Shown: positions 43,680 to 55,639, numbered from the stretch's first letter. The stretch is DNA of 64,000 bases from Odontocerum albicorne (GCA_949825065.1 OX463856.1:16166948-16230947); one strand, 5' to 3'. The notes: generated by a model from the letters alone, not told the origin. Translations and numbers: made by a program.

Positions 43680-44060
43680 TAGCTCCGGACGTCAATCAAT
43701 TCTCCATGCCCACCAGAATATTGACAAAGTTTCCGCCTGGCAGGAATAGCAATTCGGCTCGAGATGGGGCGGAGGGCGAGAGCGAGGGCGGGGGCTGACA
43801 GCGTGTATTATGGCTGACACTCATTGACACGGCGATAAGAGAGCGGGAGAGGCAACTCCACGCTGACGGGAAATATTTTTGTGTCATCACAAAATATCTT
43901 TATTCTTTCTTATTCGTAATGCTGATGGATATGCGCGAGGGCCGGAATTGGATTTTTGCAAATCCAACTATTAAAGCGAAATATTTAAAATATTGGATTT
44001 CAATGGCTTTGAATTGCGTATGCGCAAATGTTCATCGTGAAACGCATTACCAAACCCTCA
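43680..44060. promoter_or_regulatory. GC-rich non-coding island
   Basis: The local base composition departs sharply from the AT-rich surroundings. It contains GGCGGAGGGCGAGAGCGAGG, a GGACGTCAATC word, and TTGCGTATGCGCAAATG. No frame has a recognisable domain, and no repeat-family match occurs elsewhere in the window. It could be a regulatory or conserved non-coding element; unproven. Confidence 0.3.
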
Positions 44061-44103
44061 TAAGCTATAAATTACATTTTTATATTCTAGTAAAAACACA
44101 AAT

Positions 44104-44311
44104 GTAGGATTGCAGTGAATTCATGTTTCATGTTAAGCAACTTCACATCAATCTGAAATTAAAAAATAGCACCGAGGCTATAAGAACCACCGTTATTTCC
44201 GCACTTGCCGAATCGAGTCGCCGCGCCGCCGCCAATAAGTTGGCGTTATTTTTTTATTCCAGTTTGATGTGAAGTTGCTGAACATGAAAAATGAATTCAC
44301 CGCAATCCTAC
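44104..44311. mobile_element. 208-bp MITE with about 66-bp inverted repeats
   Basis: The left arm GTAGGATTGCAGTGAATTCA.. and right arm (read inward) GTAGGATTGCGGTGAATTCA.. continue through AGCAACTTCACATCAA with few mismatches. TA at 44105-44106 and 44309-44310 would fit a Tc1/mariner-type target duplication. The interior is GC-rich (GCCGCGCCGCCGCC). Confidence 0.8.
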
Positions 44312-45215
44312 CTAAGGCAGAGTCACCTCATAAAATCATTGTCAATTATTCCATGAAAATAGCATTTTTTCAAAAAGTTAGTAAATGTTATGATTGAACT
44401 CGAAAATAAATCATTATAAAATATACTATCTGAAGCGAGTGCCTTAGTACAATTTTGGAACTGAAAAACTCTAACGAAACACTTGAGATTCAAAAAGGCT
44501 ATTGAATTATTAAGGTACTCGAAACATATAGCTTTTAACATCCCACAATACACCCGCATAGTTTATAAAATTCCTTCACAATGTTTCGTATTCATTTCCC
44601 GATAGTACTCGGTAAAAAAAGAGTCCCAGTCTATTAAAAAAGTTTATTGGTAACAGTACTCGCATAAATTAATCAAAACTTAAATGTGAAAAAAATCTGC
44701 ACAGTAAATATAAATTGAAGTTACAAACTTGCTTGACTTTATAAAAGCATTGTTAAACTGTACTCAATACGTTGCTTACCAATCTTATATAGCAAAATAT
44801 TGTGCAATTTGAGGATTAAAATAATTATTGAAATAACAAAGTAATTTATTTGTAAATATTCTTACATTGAGTTCCACAACGTTAAGGCCGAAACCTTTGA
44901 TATAATAATAATTTCATATTTACTTTTAACTTCAAAATTTTTTAAACAATTTTTGGCAGTTAAGAAATGTAGCACAGTTTTGCTTCCTTAATTCATCCCT
45001 GGTATAAATTCCTTTTTATAACAAAGGGCATACGTTATCTGACATGTTTCAATTGAAATGCTAAAATATCTTCAGTAGACAATAACCTTTCATGCGTCTT
45101 TATCAACTTCTCACTGACCGGTTTCAACAGGGCATGGGAATAATAACGAATTGTTTTTTTCTAAAAAGAAAGTTCTTCTGTTCGACCCTTCCGATCAAAA
45201 GCATTTTTCCGATCA
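44312..45215. other. No gene recognised
   Basis: AT-rich; nothing assignable. Confidence 0.35.
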
Positions 45216-45219
45216 TTGA

Positions 45220-46255
45220 CCTACGCTACCCTCAAGCAGAGATTGTTTCTTGACTTTCCCAGTTCACCATTCATATATTTCTTACCTCGTCGTTTAGTAT
45301 CAACCCAGTGAAAGTGTGGAACCAGTTACTTACTTAACGTATTGTCTTGTAGTAATTTTTGTAACCGTCTGAATAAATCCGCCGATCATATTTTGTAGTA
45401 AAGCGATTTTAATCTAATCAATAATTACAGAAGCGATTCCCATTCAGCCTTAGTACGGTAGATCTCTGGACCAATTGGCTATTCCGATGTGCTGACGTTA
45501 AAGGATAGTTTGACAACTTACACAAAATTACTGACAACTTGCTAGACTGTTAAAACTCATTTAATAAGTAAACGTGCATTTTCTGCGCGGAGTCATTTTC
45601 CTTCTCTCGTGACGTCGGGCCTTAAGTCAAGCATTGCTACTTTTTTTTTCAACTCAGAAGTAATTTCATTGGGCAGTTTATTCTTCATGACTAAGTGACG
45701 CCGCGCTCTTAAAAATAAAGATTTTGATCATCTGGTGTAGATCAGGCTAGATTACAACTTATTTTATCCCGCATAACAGCTTGAGTGGTGGTGGGTTCGA
45801 ATTGATGGTATTGTACGAGTATTACACTTTCGTCGCATACAGTACAACTTAGTGGATTTATTGTCATATGGCAATGTCAGAAGCCTTTAATTTAAACTAA
45901 ACTGGAATCCTTTTTGAAATAAATTGTGTTTCAGCGGTTATCGATCCCGAAATCTCCGAGTTGAAAAACAAGCGTTATATCAACCAGACCATAGAGGTCG
46001 TTTTTACTCGTCGTTGAAACTCTTGATTTCATGTCAGTAATGTTGCGTGTTTCATTTCCGAATTGCCTTTCTTCTCTACCATCCCATCGATTAACGATAT
46101 TATAGTACACTTATATTATTTATGAATATTTTACAAATCAACAATAATTTAAATAATCTATGCAACCATGTAACTTTCTTTATTTACTTTTGTTTGCTTT
46201 GTTGGAATTAATTGCCACTTAGCAATAAGCCCATCAGGTTGTTTTACAATCTAGT
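45220..46255 (+). mobile_element. LINE-K second copy (3' end), interrupted
   Basis: Part 1 (45220-45345) matches the end of the 48842 copy's reading frame (CAGAGATTGTTTCTTGACTT, CCAGTTCACC, GTGTGGAACCAGTTAC). Part 2 (46012-46255) matches its 3' UTR (GTGTTTCATTTCC, GCAACCATGTAACTT, TTGCCACTTAGCAATAAGCC). The 670 bp between hold repeat H (45590-45755) and a minus SINE-A (45825-46005). Confidence 0.7.
45825..46005 (-). mobile_element. SINE-A (minus) inside LINE-K
   Basis: GCATACAGTACAACTTAGTG, TGTCATATGGCAATGTC, an inverted B-box GGTTATCGATCCC and a head ending ACCATAGAGGTCG. Confidence 0.65.
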
Positions 46256-46299
46256 GTTGATGAAGTAAATATATTCGTATTTCTAAGGTAAAAACGAAA

Positions 46300-47200
46300 A
46301 ACATTGTTAAAAAGTTTTTTAGAAGAAACCGGAAAAAAAAAACAAGGTTGGTGTGTGTAATAGCTACACAATTAAACTAAGGTAACCATGCAACAAATTC
46401 TGGATGACGGCACGCAAGACACCATTGATTAGGTGATAAGATCACCTGATGGATGAAACGGTTCGTCTTCAAGAATCAGCCGCAGAAGTTGCTTGGATCA
46501 CACAATGGGAATGGCAGCTGGAAGTATAAGTCAAGAACTGCGCTGCTTTATCATCATTAGCAAGGGGACTCGATCACCCATCTTACACCGCACTAGCGTA
46601 AAAAGACGTGGAGTACTGACCTGGATGGAGGCATTTTGTGACATACCTGTATTTCTGATGATGGAACGTATGGAATGATTGATGAATTTAGAATCAGACG
46701 GGTTAAATTACCTTGAGCTTTGCCGCAACATTTACCATAAAACATTACAACTGTATCGAAAACTGTTATTCACATATGAATCTTATGTGGAAATAAAAAT
46801 AAACAATGCCATAGAAATGAAAATTTCGGTCATACGTCCCGTCCTGCGCGTACTGACCTATTACTTTGGATAATATTAATAAAAAAAGGAAAATTTATAC
46901 AGCATCGTTTACAAAGTTCACTCTCCTCAAGGGTGCTCTTACTTAGGATTCGAAGTCACTCATAAATTTTGATAAGACTTCCTATAAAATATAGTCTTTA
47001 AGTGCTACCTAAAACAGCACACGCCACCCATATATCTGACACTCGAAGGCGCATTCTTTTCTTCATTCCACACCATAGGACCAGCATCGGCAAAAGCTCT
47101 ATATTGGATTGATTTGGAAGGGGCATCCTTCAGATACAGATTAGAAATATACAATGTAGATATCGCAGTAAGGGACTTAAATACAAAGGAACAAAGTTAA
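46300..47200. other. No gene recognised
   Basis: Frames at 46493-46678 and 46679-46873 have no recognised domain. GTTCACTCTCCTCAAGGGTG at about 46917 is an inverted repeat I fragment. Confidence 0.35.
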
Positions 47201-47204
47201 CCCA

Positions 47205-47455
47205 AAAATAAATTAATATAGCTTTATTGAAAGCAACATCATATGTACATACGAGTACATATACGAGTATATCCATGAAATAACACATGTACTCTTATCA
47301 TATATTGAAGCAATGGAAAGTATACATTTAAGAGAAAATCAATCAAAAGAACTGGACTCATCTCATAACATCCTCCTAATCGCGATATACCCCCACCAAT
47401 ATAGGACGAGCCGGCCGATCAGATAGTTTTCAGCACACACCCTATTTAAATTGAC
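47205..47455 (-). repeat. Dispersed repeat E copy
   Basis: TAGCTTTATTGAAAGCAACA, ACATTTAAGAGAAAATCAAT and CGATATACCCCCACCAATAT follow the 38670 copy in order. Confidence 0.55.
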
Positions 47456-47734
47456 TTTTCTATTATTATTCTGAAAAATAAACTTTAGGAATAATAAATA
47501 TAATATAATGTCATAGAAAACGAGAATGTCACTCAAACGTCTTACTCATACTGACTGAATTGCTTTAGTTAACCCAAAAATAAAGAAATAAATAAAAGTT
47601 TATCGATAGCAATATTATATTTTGACGCAATGGAAAAGAAAAAACCTATGATTTAGGTCATATACAATATATTATTTCAAATCAAAAAAGGAAAAATACA
47701 TACCGGTGCGCTCCAATTGTTTCACATCCGTGTG

Positions 47735-48045
47735 CTATCGTATCCAGTACAGTGGTGTGGCTGATGAGTTTGCTGGTGTACAACGGCTCACTTACTTAAA
47801 CCAAACTACACGGCACAGTTTTGCTTTTCAACTGAATTAACGTTAGAATAGCGAGGGGATCCTTGACCACGAGGCCCGGCCCAGCAACGACGACAATGAC
47901 TATCAGATAAAGAACAATTACAATAACCTTGACGAGTTTAACTACACTAGAACCATTTTTTTTGTTTTAAGTACTATCGATAATTGAAACTGAACTCCAT
48001 GTAGCAGACAAGTGCCTTTACAGTTAAACCACAAAGTACATTGAA
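47735..48045. repeat. Repeat shared with 37790-37955 plus SINE-A-like head
   Basis: CCAGTACAGTGGTGTGGCTG and GAGTTTGCTGGTGTACAACG are the inverse of the 37900 segment. From 47950 an inverted SINE head-like piece (ACTGAACTCC, CAAGTGCCTTTACAG) follows. Confidence 0.4.
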
Positions 48046-48424
48046 TAAATAATATTTTTAATTGTAAACTGAAAACTTCCCGTATGTATCCATTGAAAGT
48101 TTTTCTACTGCAAAAGTAGTCCTTGCACTTCTACGAATTTCATTCCTGCAATCACCAAAGTTTAAAAGAGGATTTTTATTTATGGTTTTTATTATTTTTT
48201 TATATTGATCCTTTAAAAGTCTGCATTCCAATTAAAGATAACTTAAGGGAATTTTGTGGTATTGATTAGATTTTTGGGTTATTTTAAAAAGAAAAAGATT
48301 TATTTTTAAGGCATTCATAAATATTTTATTATTTTGACGAGTAAGTTCCGAATTCATAATTTGGCTTAAATACTAATTTGAATGTTTAATTTTCCCGACA
48401 TATATTGTATTTTACGAATATTAC

Positions 48425-48600
48425 ACTTTCATTGTATACAGTACAACTTGGTGGGTTAATTGGCTTTTGGTAATCTCTTCCAACAAATTAGAAAGTTCTT
48501 AAATAAGACATATCTGAAAACCAAACGGCATATATTTTTTTTAATGAGTTCCAACGTGGTCTCGCAGACTAGCATCCTATCAACAGGTCTCGGAGGTCGT
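48425..48600 (-). mobile_element. SINE-A (minus)
   Basis: GTATACAGTACAACTTGGTG, TGGTAATCTCTTCCAAC, GAAAACCAAACGG and a head ending ATCAACAGGTCTCGGAGGTC. Confidence 0.65.
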
Positions 48601-48841
48601 TAAATTGTATTCAGAGCCCGACTTCATAGACTCCAAACTTTAAATTTAAATTATAAAACTAAGTGTTTTAAAAAAACCGTGACAATTTTTTATGAAATTC
48701 CACTTACTTATTTTTATAAAATTCCACTTACCACTAATTTCTTCAATAAAAAATAGTTAAAATCAAGTATTAGGTGTTAAGGTTGGATTATGAATTAAGT
48801 ATTAAGTAAGAACTAAGTAAGAAGTACTAAGTATTAAGTAC

Positions 48842-50740
48842 ATGACTAGACGTGACAAAGCGAAAAAAAACTTCAAATCTAATCCCAATGATCAACTATG
48901 GGAGATTTTTCGACGACTTTGTAATAAATGTACACAATTATGTCGGAATGCAAAAAGAAAACACTATTTTGACACCCTTCAACACTGTCAGCCTGCAAAA
49001 AGGTGGAAGATCCTGAATTCGATGGGTGTCAAATCCTCGGACACCTCAGGTAACTTCACATTAGATGTTAATAACCTTAACAGACATTTTGCAACACCAT
49101 CACGCAGTTTAGACATTAACACAAAGGAGAATACTCTCCAAAAAATTCATGTCATGGCTCGACCCAATGTTCCTGAGCTCCACTTTTCGGAGGTTGATGT
49201 AGGTGAGGGTCGTCGTATTCTTTTGACTATATCCTCAAAAGCCATGGGTGACGACAATATTTCGATTGTATTCATCTCCTTCATTATCGATGCTATTCTT
49301 CCTATCATAACGCATATTATACATTTTTCTTTGTCTACTAGCAGCTTTCCTAGTGTATGGAAAAGGGCTCTAATTATTCCGATCCCGAAAATTGACTCAC
49401 CCACGTCATATAAAGATTTTAGGTCCGTATCTATTCTGCCCACACTATCCAAAGCTATTGAAAAAATTGTTCATATACAAATTGACTCCCACCTTAATCA
49501 ATTTGAATTGTTTAATCCATTGCAGTCAGGATTTCGTCTGGGACATAGTACCACGACCGCACTGGTCAAGATCACGGATGACGTGAGACGTGGAATGAGC
49601 TTTAAGCAGCTGACATTGTTATGTCTACTGGATTTCAGCAATGCATTCAATACTGCAGACTTTGATCTGCTTATGGCTCGAATGCGTTCATTACGATTCT
49701 CTGAATCGGCCATAGTCTGGTTTTCGAGCTATTTAAAGGGAAGATAACAATCCTGTAAATACCAAGAGCGTATATCTGAATGGACTGATCTCTCTGCAGG
49801 TGTTCCCCAAGGTGGAATTCTCTCTCCACTCCTTTTTTCTATATTCATCAACCCAATAACATCGTCTCTTAAATGTTCTTATCATCTGTATGCGGATGAC
49901 CTGCAGGTATATATTCAATTTGATCCAAATTTCATTCACGCGGCTTTGAACAATTTAAATGCGGACCTTCAATCGATCTCGGAGTGGACTGGGGAGCACG
50001 GCTTACTCATAAATCCTAAGAAGTCTCAAGCGATCCTCATTGGCAGCCCTCAGCTTCTCGGTAAATTCAACACTGACTTACTTCCTCCAATATTACTTGA
50101 TGGCTCTATCATACCATTACATTAAACTGTTAAAAACCTAGGAGTGCTAATAGATAACACTCTCTCATGGCGAGATCAAATAAATGAGGTAAGCCGAAGG
50201 ATCTTCTTCAGCCTTCATTCCCTTAAAGTGTTGCAAAGATTCCTTCCAACTAAAGCCAAAATTTTACTGGTACAATCTCTGCTCATTCCAATTCTGGACT
50301 ATGCGGACGTATGTTACTTGGATGTTACAGAAGAACAGCTGGACAAATTACAGCGTCTTCAAAATATGTGTCTAATATTTATTTTCAACCTACGAAAGTA
50401 CGATCATATAACTTCATACCAGAAGGCATTGAACTGGTTGAATGTTAGAAATAGACGCCAAATTCACATACTGTCTTTATTGTATAATATCCTTAACTGT
50501 CCCGCCGCACCCTCTTATCTCGCCGAAAATTTTCAGCGTCTTTCCAATCATGGATTAGCGCTACGCTCAAACAGAGATTGTTTATTGGCCTTTCCAGTTC
50601 ACCGCTCCTCTTTCTTTACATCGTCCTTTACTGTCCATGCAGTGAGACTCTGGAATCAGTTACAAACCAATATAAGACTCGCTCCGTCCTTGGCATGCTT
50701 TAAGAAGCGACTGAAAAAACTCTTAATTTCTAGTCAGTAA
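48842..50740 (+). pseudogene. LINE-K reverse transcriptase with two stops
   Basis: One frame runs the whole length, broken only by TAA at 49745 and TAA at 50123. Motifs in order: Q-S-G-F-R-L-G-H-S-T-T-T-A-L, L-L-D-F-S-N-A-F-N-T (motif A), G-V-P-Q-G-G-I-L-S-P-L-L-F (motif B), Y-A-D-D at 49889-49900 (motif C) and L-G-V-L-I-D-N-T-L-S-W. The C-terminal domain includes L-Q-R-L-Q-N-M-C, K-Y-D-H-I-T and R-L-W-N-Q-L. This C-terminal domain fits CR1/L2/Kiri-type LINEs. The first ATG is not the original start. With only two nonsense changes this is the youngest LINE in the window. Confidence 0.85.
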
Positions 50741-50887
50741 AATAACGTGTTTCATTCCTGATTTTTCTTTTCCTTTCCTCTCCACCATCCTTTCCTTTCC
50801 TTTTGATTGATGATATCTCACTTTATATGAAAAATAATGTTCGGGTTGTCCGTCTTTGTGGGGTTCGTGAGCATGTTCTCGCATATA

Positions 50888-51823
50888 TACGAGGCATATC
50901 CAGAAAGTAAGTGTACTGAATTTTTGTGGGTTACATTTTTTTTTATTTAAACAAAAAAACTACGTGGTTACCGTAGTACATATGTAAGCTATTTTTCGAC
51001 ATAGTCGCCATTCCTCCCAATGCAGGTGGTGAAGCGGGGTATCAACTTTTTGATGCCTTCCTCGAAGTAGTTTCCCGCCAACCCCTCCGTCCACTTCTCC
51101 ACCTCTTCCTTTACCTCCTCGTCGGTTGAAAACCTTTTTCCATCCATGTGCAGCTTCAGGGAGGTAAAGAGAGAGTAATCTGAAGGTGCTAGGTCAGGGG
51201 AATGCGCGGGATGGTTCAGGACATCCCATTTAAACGAGGCGAGCAGTTCCGTCTGGCATTGTCGTGCAACAGGCAGTCTCCCTTTGTCAGCATGCCTCTC
51301 CTCTTGTTCTGAATCGGCCTCCGCAATTTTTTTAGGGTCTCACAGTATCTTGCAGAGTTGATGGTCTCCCCTTGAGGCATATATTCAATTAAAATTATGC
51401 CTTGACAGTCCCAAAACACGGATGCCATGATTTTCTTGGCTGAAATTGTGGTTTTGAACTTTTTGGCGGAGGGTGAAGAGGTGTGTCGCCACTGTTGAGA
51501 CTGCCTTTTGGTTTCAGGCGTGTAGTGTGCAACCCAAGTTTCATCTCCAGTAACGATGGAGCGGAGAAATACATCTCCATGGAGTTTGCAGTGCCTCAAA
51601 AACTCTTGCCCGGCCTCCACTCGATTCAACTTGGCGGGAGATGGGGTTGACATTTTTCACGAAACGTGTTTTCGCGTCGACACTTCTCAACGTACTGACC
51701 TCGAACCGGTCTCGTTGTGGAGGGGAAGGGTCAGGCTACACGGAAGTGTAGCCAACATGTCGAAAATAAAATCCATCCGGTCGTGAGAGCCTCAATACAC
51801 TTACTTTCTGGATACGCCTCGTA
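50888..51823 (-). mobile_element. Internally deleted mariner, copy B, nested in LINE-K
   Basis: Ends TACGAGGCATATCCAGAAAG (left) and its inverse at the right (..CTTTCTGGATACGCCTCGTA), TA duplicated, 936 bp. Same family as 23286-24243. It splits the 3' UTR of LINE-K, so it is younger than that insertion. Confidence 0.88.
51040..51653 (-). pseudogene. Mariner transposase copy B lacking the HTH region
   Basis: Minus strand: A-G-Q-E-F-L-R-H-C-K, then V-T-G-D-E-T-W-V-A-H-Y (first Asp, about 51545) and F-W-D-C-Q-G-I-I-L-I-E-Y, followed by L-L-H-D-N-A-R (second Asp). There a deletion of about 23 bp relative to copy A shifts the frame. S-P-D-L-A-P-S-D (third Asp) lies beyond the shift. The N-terminal DNA-binding region retained by copy A is missing here. 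Confidence 0.83.
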
Positions 51824-51985
51824 TTATGTTTATGGATTTCGTGGGGATGGATAGTCATTTGAATGATTTATGCGACCACGTAACTTGCTTCATTTACTAT
51901 TGTCTGGTTGGTTGGAAGAGATTGCCACCTGGCAATAAACCCGCCAGATTGTATTGCAATAAAAGTGTTAAATAAATAAATAAAT

Positions 51986-52820
51986 AAGAACTTTAAACGA
52001 ATCTAAGTAGTATGTAGATTGGTTAAGTACACATTTCTCATAAAAACATTTCTCACAAAAAAAACACTAATCCTTCCAATTACAAAATTAATTAGTTCCA
52101 GGAAAACAGCGCGTAAATGAAAACCACCATTGCATAACATGAATTGAAACGCGAACTTACGAATGATATCATAATTAAATAGTTTTTTTTTTACATAGTG
52201 CCAGATATTCTTTTCTAAGTGAACTGTTTTTAATAAGTCTGTATTTAATGATTACCATTATAGTTAGACAAATGTTCTGTATTTACGGTATAAACGCGAT
52301 GCACAATATAATCTGACACAACAATAAAACATACGAGGCTAGAAAATAAATCTTGGTCACGTAATTTTGACAGCTAAAACCATATTTAAGAAACAAACTA
52401 TTATAATGTGGTCAATAGCAAAAAACAAAAATATCGATTTTGGTGGCTAATTTAATAGATATCACTATCAACATTTTAAAAACCGAAGAGAGTTAACCGC
52501 GTCAAAGTGTATTCGCGTGAATTGGGGGAATTATGTATTTACATTTAGTTAATTAGAATTTGTAATAACATATTTTGTATGAAAATCGTTAATGTATTAA
52601 AACCGCAAAAACCTATGTGGTTCCAGTGGTTAGATTTCAACAATAATTTCAGGAATATTACAGTTAATATGTGCAAAATACGTTACCTTGAGCTTTGTAT
52701 TGAAAAAAAAAAGTGTTTTTTTATTGTTACTAAGTTAATTAGAACTAAATAACGTTTCCTTTTTCTTGATTGTAATAAGACCATGAAATTATCAAACATT
52801 TAGCATTTATTATATGTTAT
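51986..52820. other. No gene recognised
   Basis: AT-rich and low in motif content. Confidence 0.35.
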
Positions 52821-52824
52821 AAAG

Positions 52825-53080
52825 GTGTGCAAGAAAATGAAGTGGCAATGGGCAGAACACATAGCCAGAATGTCAGACTCCCGGTGGACATCCGAAATAA
52901 TCCTATGGTACCCAAGAGGTCTTGAAGAAGACCGAAGGTACGCTGGATAGAGGAAATCAGAAAGCATGGCAGCATCACATGGCATCAACGAGCGAAAAAC
53001 CGAACTATTTGGAGTCAACATTAGAAGATCTTCATCCAGTAGTGGATCGGCCCTGGTTGACAATGATGATGATATGAAAA
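52825..53080 (+). pseudogene. RTE-type LINE 3' end (plus)
   Basis: V-C-K-K-M-K-W-Q-W-A-E-H-I-A-R-M-S-D-S-R-W leads into R-R-S-S-S-S-S-G and ends in AATGATGATGATATG. This is the C-terminus of an RTE-like endonuclease/RT. A 179-codon frame on the opposite strand over this region is a shadow. Confidence 0.65.
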
Positions 53081-53339
53081 TATATTTTTGAGAGCTATTG
53101 AGAAAGGAAGTAAGAGTTATAATAGTAAAAAGCCAATTTATACAGCGCCGTTTAGAGAACAATATCTCCTCAAGGGCACAAAAATATGTGAAATAAAAGA
53201 GTAAAACGAAACATAAGGTGATGAAAATTTGTAACTTGGAAGTATGTCCACCTCGGATACTAATGGAAGTGCGATATTGAGAGAAGATTAACAGCATATA
53301 ATAGAAAACATACATACCATCGCACCATTTTCTTATCAA

Positions 53340-53800
53340 GGTAGACAGAGAGGATAGAACGCTAGACTTTTCTTATATCGACAAACATCCTTAGCCTCTT
53401 CTACATCTATACAACTTCTTCGATTATAATACTCTGACTTTCTACGTTTCCTTCTTTCAGAATATCATTCACTTGATCCTACTATACTTTCCTCGAACTT
53501 CCTCTCACAAGCCTTCTAACCATATTTGCACTATATATCTGTTTTGTTAATATTTCTTCACTCATTCGTTCACATACCCAAACCATCTCAGCGTACTCTC
53601 CTTCATCTTACTCAACACATCAGCTTTAAGTTTACATTCATCCTTTATCACTTCCTTCTGTATTCTGGCATACATTGTCACTCCATGTATTATTCTCAAT
53701 GCACACATTTCCACGGCATTTATTAGGCTCTTCTCAATATTTTTCCACGTTTCACTTCCATGCACCAAAGATTGCACCAACACTCTCTTTTAGTCTTCAG
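53340..53800 (-). pseudogene. LINE-W C-terminal domain (minus)
   Basis: Minus frame 53562-53783: H-G-S-E-T-W, then N-A-V-E-M-C-A-L-R-I-I-H-G-V-T-M-Y and S-T-L-R-W-F-G-Y-V. The 3' part (53340-53520) has the AGGAAGTTCGAGGAAAGTAT block of the K-V-W-D-Q region. Confidence 0.7.
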
Positions 53801-54169
53801 TTTAGTTCAGTTCGACCTCACCTACACCCACGCTGTTACGGAGTACAAAAAAAGGCCCCATCCAGCGCGATCTACACTAGAAAATCGAAAGCTTTTTAAT
53901 TTTTTTATAAGCGCAATGTTGCATGGTGACGAAGAAGGAATTGCCACACCTGAGTGTGAAAAGAATAGTAGTGAGTGCCAACAGACTTGTGGTCTGACAT
54001 TACGGGAAAATGAAAATGACTCGTAGCGCTTAAGTGGATCAAGGCCTGGATTCAAACAGCTCAGCAAGTTGCCAGTACTTTTACAAAAAAAATCAAATGC
54101 AACAAAACAATCCTCTGTCGCCACTAGATCGGAGTAGTCAAGTGGTTCAAATATGAACCGATGTAAGGT

Positions 54170-54300
54170 TAAGTTAAGTTCCCTTCGGAAATTACTGACT
54201 CGATTTTCATCGCAGTGCCACAGAATATGCTCTGCGGATTGATCCAGATGGCCGCAAAAATTGCAACAAGGCGAAGAGACAAAATTGAAGCAAAAAGTTT
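54170..54300 (-). pseudogene. LINE Cys-motif remnant (minus)
   Basis: Minus reading gives C-N-F-C-G-H-L-D-Q-S-A-E-H-I-L-W-H-C, the zinc-knuckle-like motif (C-x2-C..H-x4-C) near the C-terminus of I/R1/jockey-type LINEs. The flanking 53820-54440 has no other recognised feature. Confidence 0.55.
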
Positions 54301-54869
54301 GCCATTAAGCTCCCACGGCCAGAGAGAAATTGGCTACTTCAATAGTTTGGGGAGCCGAGGCGCACCCTGATGCAAGGTAATAATTCAAATGTCTATCTTC
54401 CTACGGAGGAAGGCTCTTTTGGACTACCAGCTTGGCTGATTTTGATACTTTTCGATTCAAGTTTCAGAAATACCGGTCCTGTATTCAAAAATTTATCGAA
54501 AAAAGTCCAGGCCAAAAATATCGACTGTGAATGTATAGAAATTTAACGACATTTTAACTTACAATTTTTTATGCTTTCTCAAATACTTTTTCAAACTTTT
54601 AAAGCTGTTAAATTAAAAGGAGTTCAAATTTTATAAAGAAAAAGGAACCGAGTACTTGCCCGCAATTACACCCTCTCTCAGGAACCTCATTCTTGAGTTC
54701 TCATTTCACTCAAAAGTGACTACATCTATAGTATATCCATTTATTAATTATATTTTTTAAATGTATCACTAATATTTAATTACAGCTTTTCAAGAAATAA
54801 AAGCCCTGGTTATAAATACGTATACCGTCAAACGAGGCCTAACGGAAATTTTTTTAACGTGATATTATA

Positions 54870-55080
54870 CAGTTCGGGATTTACTGTTCATCGATGATTT
54901 ATCATTCACAGCATTTATCGCTCATTCCAAACAAGAACTTCACCATGTAATGAATCAGTTTTCTTGGGCGTTTCGACTTTTCCCGATGAAAATAAGTGGT
55001 ACTACGACAGAATTTCTCTATACTGCCAAATAATATCATCTCATCGATGGGCGAGTTTGAATATGTCAACTTGGGTATAT
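54870..55080 (+). pseudogene. LINE RT fragment (plus)
   Basis: D-D-L-S-F-T-A-F-I-A-H-S-K-Q-E-L-H-H-V-M-N-Q-F-S followed by M-K-I-S resembles the motif C to D stretch (A-D-D..A-H-S-x-x-E-L-Q) of a second LINE lineage. The upstream RT part is gone. Confidence 0.45.
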
Positions 55081-55099
55081 TAAACTGTTTTAATCTATG

Positions 55100-55635
55100 A
55101 CAAATTTATCAAAAAAATATTCGTTAAAATTTAATTTATAAAAACGAATAAATGACTAATCTGTATCAATTATGGTAGAATTAGGGAAAAGAAATTTGTT
55201 CAGAGATAATGAACGAAGGAAAATTAGGACGAATGGATATTCTGATTAATGGAATATTTTTATCAATTCTCCCTTAAACGTAAATAAAGATGATGCACAT
55301 ATAGTATGTTGAATCTTTAAAGGTCTCTTCCCAGTTTTGCTGAGTGAACAGCAAATCCCCCAAATGATGTTTAAAATGTGGTCTAATGTATTGGTGTTGC
55401 AAAGGAGTCTCTCATCGTCTGATGAGAAAACATCTGTGTTCTGGAAAAAACTGGATTTACTCGTGGAGATAAGAAAGAAGAATTTTGATAGTAAAAGACG
55501 CAAAATAATGTCGACATAATGTGGAAGTTCCATCGCTATCAGATTTTAAGCCATTGAAGTATGTTCCGAAGCATTGACACGTTGTCATACTTCCTTAGGT
55601 TACATATGAATCGAATACTAACATTTTGGAGTCAC
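55100..55635. other. No gene recognised
   Basis: Opposed frames at 55246-55533 (minus) and 55337-55519 (plus) overlap. Neither shows a family motif. Confidence 0.3.
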
Positions 55636-55639
55636 TTCA

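Larger units (their letters stand above)
48842..51985 (+). mobile_element. LINE-K, 5'-truncated CR1/L2-like non-LTR retrotransposon
   Basis: Comprises the RT reading frame (to 50740), a pyrimidine-rich 3' UTR (CCTTTCCTCTCCACC), a nested mariner (50888-51823), then the remaining UTR and tail. The tail reads TGGTTGGTTGGAAGAGATTG, GGCAATAAACCCGCCAG and ends in AAATAAATAAATAAATAAG. No endonuclease domain is present, so the copy is 5'-truncated. Confidence 0.82.

Noticed and set aside
52800..53339. 179-residue minus-strand ORF
   Set aside because: It is a shadow of the plus-strand RTE fragment, which has recognisable motifs.
53675..54124. Several overlapping ORFs around a GC-richer segment
   Set aside because: They overlap on both strands and the only recognised feature is LINE debris.
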